A stretch of DNA of 64,000 bases from assembly GCF_033193315.1 (NCBI RefSeq), contig NZ_CP136187.1:124001-188000 (forward strand). The letters are read 5' to 3'. Position numbers and translations under genes: made by a program. The DNA comes from Agathobaculum sp. NTUH-O15-33. Lineage in GTDB: Bacteria > Bacillota > Clostridia > Oscillospirales > Butyricicoccaceae. The notes below the pieces were generated by a model. The model saw only the letters and a list, made by a program, of their open reading frames with translations, was not told the DNA's origin and made no database searches. Below, one piece after another: positions 58,808-64,000 of the stretch; position 1 is the first letter of the stretch, and the number at the start of each line of letters is the position of its first letter.

Positions 58808-60160
58808 ATGAAAGTAATCGAAACCATCGTTACGACAGTGAATTCCTTTTTGTGGGATTACGCGCTGCTGTTTCTGCTGATCGCAACGGGCATCTACTTT
58901 ACCATCCGGCTGAATTTTATCCAGATCCGAAAGTTTGGCGAGGGCATGCGCCGCTTGTTCGGCGGCTTTTCGCTGAAGGGCGACAAGGCCGGCAAGGAGG
59001 GCATGAGCTCCTTCCAGTCGCTCACGACCGCTATCGCGGCGCAGGTCGGCACGGGCAACATCGCGGGCGCGGCCACCGCGATCGCTTCCGGCGGCCCGGG
59101 CGCGATCTTCTGGATGTGGGTATCGGCGTTTTTCGGCATGAGTACGATCTATTCGGAGGCCGTGCTCGCGCAGAAGTTTAAAACGACCGACGCGGACGGG
59201 CAGGTAACCGGCGGCCCGATCTATTACATCAAAGCGGCCTTCAAGGGCAAATTCGGCAAATTTCTCGCGGGCTTTTTCTCGGTCGCCATCATTCTGGCGC
59301 TCGGATTTATGGGCAACATGGTGCAGTCCAACTCGATCGGCGGCGCGTTTGAAAACGCGTTCGGCGTGCCCGCCCTTGCGGTGGGCGTTGTGTGCGCGGT
59401 GATCGCAGCGTTTATCTTTCTCGGCGGCGTGGGCCGTATCGCGGCGTTTACCGAAAAGGTCGTGCCGCTGATGGCGGCGCTGTACATCATCGGCTGTGTG
59501 GTCATTCTGGTGATGAATTATTCCGCGGTCGGCTTCGCGTTCAAGCAGATCTTTGTCATGGCGTTCGATCCGCAGGCCATCGCGGGCGGCGTAATCGGTC
59601 TTTCCGTGCAGAAGGCGATGCGCTACGGCGTGGCGCGCGGCCTGTTCTCGAACGAGGCCGGCATGGGCTCGACCCCGCACGCGCACGCGCTGGCCAAGGT
59701 GGAAAAGCCGCAGGATCAGGGCGTGGTCGCCATGATGGGCGTGTTTATCGATACCTTTATTATTCTGACGCTCACCGCGCTGGTCATCATCTCCTCCGGT
59801 CTGTGGAGCAATGGTGAGACCGCCGCCGTGCTGGCGCAGTCGGCGTTCAACGCGACGTTTGGCTCGTTCGGCAATGCCTTCATCGCCATCTGCATGCTGT
59901 TCTTCGCGTTTTCCACCATTATCGGCTGGTATTTCTTTGGCGAGACCAACGTCAAGGCCCTGTTCGGCAAAAAGGCCGTCAAGGTTTACGCCGTGATCGT
60001 GGTGTTCTTCATCATCCTCGGTTCCGGGCTCAAGGTCGATCTGGTGTGGAGCCTGTCGGATATGTTCAACGGCCTGATGGTCATTCCCAACCTGATCGGT
60101 CTGCTCGCCCTATCCGGGCTGGTCGTCCGCATCACCAAGGGCAAGGATAACGAACTTTAA
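58808..60160 (+). CDS. Alanine or glycine:cation symporter, AGCS family
   Basis: A 450-residue sodium-coupled amino acid symporter with about ten helices. Family motifs: SSFQSLTTAIAAQVGTGNIAGAATAIASGGPGAIFWMW (typical N-terminal signature), FSNEAGMGSTPHAHA and the C-terminal FGETNVKALFG. ATG 58808 is chosen (AGGGGGAAAAT upstream); an in-frame ATG at 58748 is upstream of the -10 and cannot be used. Imports alanine or glycine. Confidence 0.95.
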   Translation: MKVIETIVTTVNSFLWDYALLFLLIATGIYFTIRLNFIQIRKFGEGMRRLFGGFSLKGDKAGKEGMSSFQSLTTAIAAQVGTGNIAGAATAIASGGPGAIFWMWVSAFFGMSTIYSEAVLAQKFKTTDADGQVTGGPIYYIKAAFKGKFGKFLAGFFSVAIILALGFMGNMVQSNSIGGAFENAFGVPALAVGVVCAVIAAFIFLGGVGRIAAFTEKVVPLMAALYIIGCVVILVMNYSAVGFAFKQIFVMAFDPQAIAGGVIGLSVQKAMRYGVARGLFSNEAGMGSTPHAHALAKVEKPQDQGVVAMMGVFIDTFIILTLTALVIISSGLWSNGETAAVLAQSAFNATFGSFGNAFIAICMLFFAFSTIIGWYFFGETNVKALFGKKAVKVYAVIVVFFIILGSGLKVDLVWSLSDMFNGLMVIPNLIGLLALSGLVVRITKGKDNEL

Positions 60161-60164
60161 AATA

Positions 60165-60210
60165 GAAAGCGCGCGTTGCAGAATAAAATCTGCGACGCGC
60201 GCTTTTTCTG
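60165..60210. terminator. Terminator between AGCS and lipase genes
   Basis: AAAGCGCGCGTTGCAGA / TCTGCGACGCGCGCTTTTT with an AT loop; the arm GCGCGTTGCA is shared with the outer arms of family A copies. Confidence 0.88.
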
Positions 60211-60212
60211 TT

Positions 60213-61574
60213 TTAAAGCCCTTTTGCCTTGAGATCCTTGACAATGCCCGTATAAAACTCGCGCACGTCAAAGCCCGGAATGTCCTCGCGCATCAAATCC
60301 ACGATGTCGCCGTGGGAAATGCCGCGTTTTTGGGGCGCCGGAAGCTCGCCGAGAAAGTCGCCCCATGGGGCCGAGGAGCTGGCGACCAGCCCGTCGTTTG
60401 GCTCGCGGTCGTATTTGTTGACCAAGTGCCACGTCAGGTTCAGGGGAAAGCCCGCGCTGCGCGGGGCCTTCATCACGCTCATCACGCTTTGGTACAAAAC
60501 GCCCGGCATATCGGGCGTTTGCTCGTTAAAGGCCTTGCAGTTTTCGCTGGTCAGGTCGCGCACGCCGCCCATAAAATCAGGCGAATCGTCGCCCAGCTTG
60601 CGAAACAGGCCGTTGTATTTGCGCTCCATCTGGCGTAGCACGCCTTTGGGCAAGTTATCCAGCAGATGCTGGGCGAAAATACAGCCGCGGTGCGGGGTGT
60701 TGATGGTCGTGAGCGAGGCGACCTTGTCGGCAAGGCCCAGCCGCGTGATCGCGTAGCGGCTGTCCAGCCCGCCCTTGGAATGGGCGATCAGGTTGACCTT
60801 TTCGCAGCCCGTGTTCTCCACAATCGCGCTGATATGGGCGGCTAATTCCTCCGCGCTGCGCGCGACCGGCGCGGCGGACTGCTGGCGGCCGTAAAAGATG
60901 GTCGCCCCGCAGCGGGACAGCGCGCGGGGAATGCGGCCCCAATAGTTGACCCACTGCCAATCGCGGAAGAAAATGCCGTGAATCAGCACCAGCGGGTAGC
61001 GCGTCCGGCAGTCCTCGTTTTCGGCGTGGGTATGCTCTAATTCTTGTCTGCCAAGGGCAAAATAGTATTCCGCCCGCACGCTTTTCAGCACATGGTAGAA
61101 CAAAAACAGATGGAGGATGGGCACCCACCAGAAAAGCAGCAGCATCACGCGCCATACGATGCGCAGCCGCGCCGAGGTGAGCACGACCCGGAAAAAGCCG
61201 TTTACCAGCAGCAGGCCGATGACCGGGACAAAGACGATCAGGTTGACCAGCAGCGGCACCCAAGCGGGCGCGCTGTCCGTCGGCCGCACCAGCGCGCCGC
61301 TCGTATAAAGCGCGGTGTATAAAATGCTTTCGAGAAAAATGGCCCAAAAGGAGCACAGCAAAATCTCGTATCCGCCGATCATGGTCCGCAGCCGCCGCGA
61401 CGGCGCGCGCGCCGCCCGCGGGCGAATGGAAAACCACAGGTAAAAAGCAAGCAACGCGAGCAGCAGCGCGGTCTGCCCCAAGGCGGGCAGGCGCAGCGCA
61501 TAGGTGCACAGCAAAAAATAGTTGCCCAAAAGCAAAAGCCCCAAAACGCGCAGACTACGCTTCAGTATCTCCAT
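60213..61574 (-). CDS. Membrane-anchored lipase/esterase (alpha/beta hydrolase)
   Basis: A 453-residue protein with four to five N-terminal helices (about 10-28, 33-50, 65-92, 105-130, 140-162) and a C-terminal alpha/beta hydrolase fold. The oxyanion HG is at 199-200 (VLIHGIFFRDW). The nucleophile is Ser266 in AHSKGGLDSRY, where Ala replaces the first Gly of GxSxG as in Bacillus LipA and related lipases. Later HLVNKYDREPNDGLV likely holds the Asp and SHGDIVD the His. It may cut lipids or esters at the membrane; substrate unknown. Confidence 0.82.
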   Translation of the reverse strand: MEILKRSLRVLGLLLLGNYFLLCTYALRLPALGQTALLLALLAFYLWFSIRPRAARAPSRRLRTMIGGYEILLCSFWAIFLESILYTALYTSGALVRPTDSAPAWVPLLVNLIVFVPVIGLLLVNGFFRVVLTSARLRIVWRVMLLLFWWVPILHLFLFYHVLKSVRAEYYFALGRQELEHTHAENEDCRTRYPLVLIHGIFFRDWQWVNYWGRIPRALSRCGATIFYGRQQSAAPVARSAEELAAHISAIVENTGCEKVNLIAHSKGGLDSRYAITRLGLADKVASLTTINTPHRGCIFAQHLLDNLPKGVLRQMERKYNGLFRKLGDDSPDFMGGVRDLTSENCKAFNEQTPDMPGVLYQSVMSVMKAPRSAGFPLNLTWHLVNKYDREPNDGLVASSSAPWGDFLGELPAPQKRGISHGDIVDLMREDIPGFDVREFYTGIVKDLKAKGL

Positions 61575-61592
61575 ATGTATCCCCCTCTTTAT

Positions 61593-61853
61593 GGCTGTCG
61601 AAAAACTAGTTTTTCGACAGCCTTCGATCGAAACAAAGCCCCATTTCGATCGAGTATTCCGGCTTCTGCGCGCGCCTTACAGGCGCACTTGAAGTCGGTT
61701 TGTATAGCCCGTAGGCCTCTATCCACTGACCGCCGCCGTGCGGCGATTAAATGAGAGCAAAGCCGCGCACATGTCGCGGCTTTTTATGGATTTCGCCGTT
61801 TGCGTCAAAATCCTATTTTATGCACGCTGCGGCGTGAGGACTTTTCCGACAGC
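61593..61853. repeat. Family C palindromic element (copy 2)
   Basis: Starts with a perfect 30-bp palindrome (61593-61622) whose arm is GGCTGTCGAAAAACT, then CGATCGAAACAAAGC...CGATCG. The right end TTTTCCGACAGC (61842-61853) is an imperfect inverse of the left. Inside are GC-rich inverted repeats and CGCGGC/GCCGCG-type words. It occupies the gap between two minus-strand genes; no gene seen. Confidence 0.75.
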
Positions 61854-61871
61854 TCTTCTTTCCAGTTGTGC

Positions 61872-63155
61872 TTACATTAAATCAAGCAGCTTATAGCAGC
61901 GCGTTTTGGTGTAGCTCTGCTTGAAGCTGGCGCTGGCGAGCTTGCCGGCGGTTTCGTCCGCCGCGTCCTTCGCGGCGTTTTCCGCGCCCGCGTCGCGTTC
62001 CTTTACCCATGCGTTATAGGATTCCTCCTCGGAAGCATAGGCGTCCGCGCTGAGCACGGTCTCCAGATAGGTGTACATATCCGCAAGCAGCGTGTCCCAT
62101 GCCTCAAACGAGGTGGCGGTCGCGTCGAGCTGGGCCTCAATCGTTTCGGCGGAGGTGATCTTGCCGTCCGATTCCTCCAGCTTATCCATCTGATCGACAA
62201 AGGTCTGCTTCTGCTGTTGCTGGGCCTGCTGGTTTTCCTCTTGGCGCTTGGCGGCGGCCTGCTCTTCCGTCAGGCGCTCCCGCAGCTTATCGACTTGGCT
62301 CTTCTGGTCCGAGGTGAGCGAATCGTCCGCCGACAGCGAATCGAGCACACCGGCGGCCGCGTCATATTTCTTGTCGTCGATATAGCTGGTGGCCTGCTGA
62401 AGATCGGAAGCAAACTTGCTGTCGCTCTGGCCGGATTTGGCCTTGGCGATCATATCCTCGACCGCGTCCGCGAGCGGCGAGGTCTTATCCGTGATGCGCT
62501 CCTGCAAGCGGGAGAGCAGCGCGAGCGCGGATTCGTATTCGCCAGCGTCCAGATAATCCTGCGCGTCCTGATAGTCGCCCAGCTGGTCGATGATCAGCTG
62601 CATCGCGGTCGGGTCCTTGGCTTCGGTCTGCGCGGCCTTGTACGCGTCCAACGCGTCCGAAAACTTGCCGCGATTCATATACTTTTCGGCGAGCGTCAGG
62701 TTTTCGTCAGGCTTGCGCGACAGGACGAACCACACGCCGCCGCCGATCACCGCGGCGATCAGCACGATCACCAGCACGACGATCGCGGCCTTTTTGCCCG
62801 CGCCCGGCTTCTTATAGGGCTGGTTATCCCGATCCGGCTGTTCAAAATAGGTAGTGCGCGGTCCGTTCGGCGCGGCGGACGCGTTTCGGCGGGCGGGCGG
62901 CGTTTCGCCCCGGGAAGGCTGCGCCTTAGGCGCGGCGGTTTCCTTTTCCGGCATGCCGGCGGAAGCGTGGGCCGAGCGCTGCTCCTCGGTAAAAGCGGCG
63001 TCAAACGCGGCGGTGTCGATCGGCGAATCATCCTCCGAAAGCGGGGTGAAAAAGGTGGTCTCGTCGTCTACGCCGGTCTGTTCGGTCGGCGCACCGCAAA
63101 ATGGGCAGAATTTGCCCGAGATCGGCAGCTCCCTGCCGCAGTTTTTGCAAAGCAT
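61872..63155 (-). CDS. Zinc-ribbon membrane protein with helical extracytoplasmic domain
   Basis: A 427-residue protein with an N-terminal zinc ribbon (Cys3, Cys6, Cys17, Cys20; CKNCGRELPISGKFCPFCG). A low-complexity acidic/Pro-rich linker (30-115) and one membrane helix (123-146) follow, then a helical, Gln/Glu-rich coiled-coil region (about 150-400) with TPR-like blocks (YMNRGKFSDALDAYKAAQTEAKD). Function unknown; such proteins are common in Clostridia, sometimes as envelope sensors. It is a single gene next to the SLH gene. Confidence 0.72.
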   Translation of the reverse strand: MLCKNCGRELPISGKFCPFCGAPTEQTGVDDETTFFTPLSEDDSPIDTAAFDAAFTEEQRSAHASAGMPEKETAAPKAQPSRGETPPARRNASAAPNGPRTTYFEQPDRDNQPYKKPGAGKKAAIVVLVIVLIAAVIGGGVWFVLSRKPDENLTLAEKYMNRGKFSDALDAYKAAQTEAKDPTAMQLIIDQLGDYQDAQDYLDAGEYESALALLSRLQERITDKTSPLADAVEDMIAKAKSGQSDSKFASDLQQATSYIDDKKYDAAAGVLDSLSADDSLTSDQKSQVDKLRERLTEEQAAAKRQEENQQAQQQQKQTFVDQMDKLEESDGKITSAETIEAQLDATATSFEAWDTLLADMYTYLETVLSADAYASEEESYNAWVKERDAGAENAAKDAADETAGKLASASFKQSYTKTRCYKLLDLM

Positions 63156-63289
63156 GAAACGGTCTCCTCCTCAAAGAGATACTTTATAAATGCTTCCTTA
63201 GTATAGCATGTGTGGCCGCAAATGTAAATAACGGCGTTTCATGCGCGGAAAAAGGTGGGAAATCGAGACGAAAATGCTCTGCAAACCGC

Positions 63290-63319
63290 TTGACAAGCTA
63301 TCAGCCCCCCCCGTACAAT
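63290..63319 (+). promoter_or_regulatory. Promoter of the SLH protein gene
   Basis: TTGACA (63290-63295), 18 bases including a run of eight Cs, then TACAAT (63314-63319). Confidence 0.75.
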
Positions 63320-63353
63320 AGAGATATCATATGAGTAAAAGGAGCACCCCACC

Positions 63354-64000
63354 TTGAACAGACGACTGATGAGCGCGCTGCTCGCCGCAATGCTGCTGTT
63401 TTCCACCGCGGCCGCCGCCTTAGAAACGGACGGCGCCACACTGGATACCGACCCGGCCGCAGGGCTGTCCGCCCCGCTGGCGGACACGCCGCAAACCACG
63501 GAACCGGACGCGGATAAGACCGATACGCCTGAAGAGCAACAGACCGCGCCGGAAGGCACGCCGAATGGCGAGACCCCGGCGGAAGAGAACGAAACAGGAG
63601 AAGAGGACGCGCCCCCTGCGGACGAGCCTCCGGCCGAGCCCGAACCCGAACCGCTGTTCCCGGATATCGCCGGGCACTGGGCCGAGGCGCAGCTCACCCG
63701 CGCGACCGAGCTTGGCCTGCTAAAGGGCTCGGACGGCAAAATGATGCCCGACCAGATCGTCAAACGCGTGGAAGCGCTCGTGATTATGAACCGCGCGCTG
63801 GGCACGTCGCTGACCGCGGATATCTCCGGGCTGACCAACGTGCCCGCGAACGCTTGGTACCGGAACGATCTGGCCAAGGCGCTCTACATAGGCCTGATCG
63901 ACGGCAAGGACAGCCGCAGCTTTGAGATCGGCGCGACCCGCGCCGAAGCGTTCGTTATGCTGGCCCGCGCTTTTGTATACGAGCGCGCGGAGCCCGATCT
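63354..64000 (+). CDS. S-layer homology (SLH) domain protein, 3' end missing
   Basis: A cell-surface protein entering the window end; at least 215 residues are visible. TTG 63354 follows AAAAGGAGC. A signal peptide (1-22) ends near AAAA, followed by a Pro/Glu/Thr-rich linker to about residue 100. Then SLH domain 1 begins, LFPDIAGHWAEAQLTRATELGLLKGSDGKMMPDQIVKRVEALVIMNRAL. A second follows (VPANAWYRNDLAKALYIGLIDG). SLH domains bind pyruvylated wall polymers and fix proteins to the surface. Confidence 0.93.
   Translation, partial: MNRRLMSALLAAMLLFSTAAAALETDGATLDTDPAAGLSAPLADTPQTTEPDADKTDTPEEQQTAPEGTPNGETPAEENETGEEDAPPADEPPAEPEPEPLFPDIAGHWAEAQLTRATELGLLKGSDGKMMPDQIVKRVEALVIMNRALGTSLTADISGLTNVPANAWYRNDLAKALYIGLIDGKDSRSFEIGATRAEAFVMLARAFVYERAEPD

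Overview
The window looks like chromosome of a GC-rich, motile, spore-forming, anaerobic Clostridia species, most like the Oscillospirales group. The support is spoVA sporulation genes, Gram-positive style gene order (recA-recX, rimO-pgsA, DUF1385-prmC), lipoprotein and S-layer (SLH) surface proteins, flagellar genes, ferredoxin-type proteins, many Shine-Dalgarno (SD) sites close to AGGAGG, and frequent GTG/TTG starts. Species cannot be fixed from the sequence alone.

Layout. 1-12.2 kb: the end of a large flagellar locus (fliQ end, fliR, flhB, flhA, fliA, two rod/hook proteins, a FliK/YlqG-like protein, an FlhB-C-terminal-like protein, a VanY-type carboxypeptidase), then flagellin with a leader that looks like a double CsrA target, and a PilZ protein. 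12.5-22 kb, minus strand: lipoprotein, OmpR-type two-component pair, DUF1385, prmC, recA-recX, rimO-pgsA. 22.1-31 kb: tRNA-Leu followed by a more AT-rich accessory stretch (hybrid histidine kinase plus solute-binding lipoprotein, a small iron-sulfur operon with an ArsR regulator, and a doubled GntR regulator). 31-39 kb: a surface protein, a LytTR/GHKL signalling pair, a Cys-rich small protein, a chloramphenicol-acetyltransferase-like gene, and a BlaI/M56 peptidase pair. 39-49 kb: an NSS transporter, an ArAE exporter, proC, a radical SAM protein, a phospholipase-C-like protein, a 19-repeat type I-C-like CRISPR array without cas genes, an ECF S component, and spoVAC-AD-AE with spoVAD frameshifted. 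49-55 kb: a ribose-type sugar ABC operon with an inositol-dehydrogenase-like enzyme and a divergent LacI regulator. 55-64 kb: a PBP transpeptidase with an FHA-FtsW/RodA fusion, an AGCS symporter, a membrane lipase, a zinc-ribbon protein, and the start of an SLH protein.

The least explained layer is intergenic. At least three families of 100-300 bp palindromic elements sit between genes, often nested in one another or inside the arms of terminator-like hairpins. A separate palindrome between the exporter gene and proC carries outward-facing -10 boxes in its terminal repeats.

The observations I rank highest are: (1) spoVAD broken by what looks like loss of one 7-base tandem copy; (2) two CsrA consensus sites in the flagellin leader; (3) hairpin elements nested in terminators; (4) the promoter-carrying palindrome; (5) a decarboxylase-like GGADGPT motif inserted in PgsA; (6) an M56 antirepressor-like protein whose sensor region resembles DUF4097; (7) a hybrid kinase coupled to a solute-binding protein with no permease. 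All function calls come from reading motifs; no database search was run.
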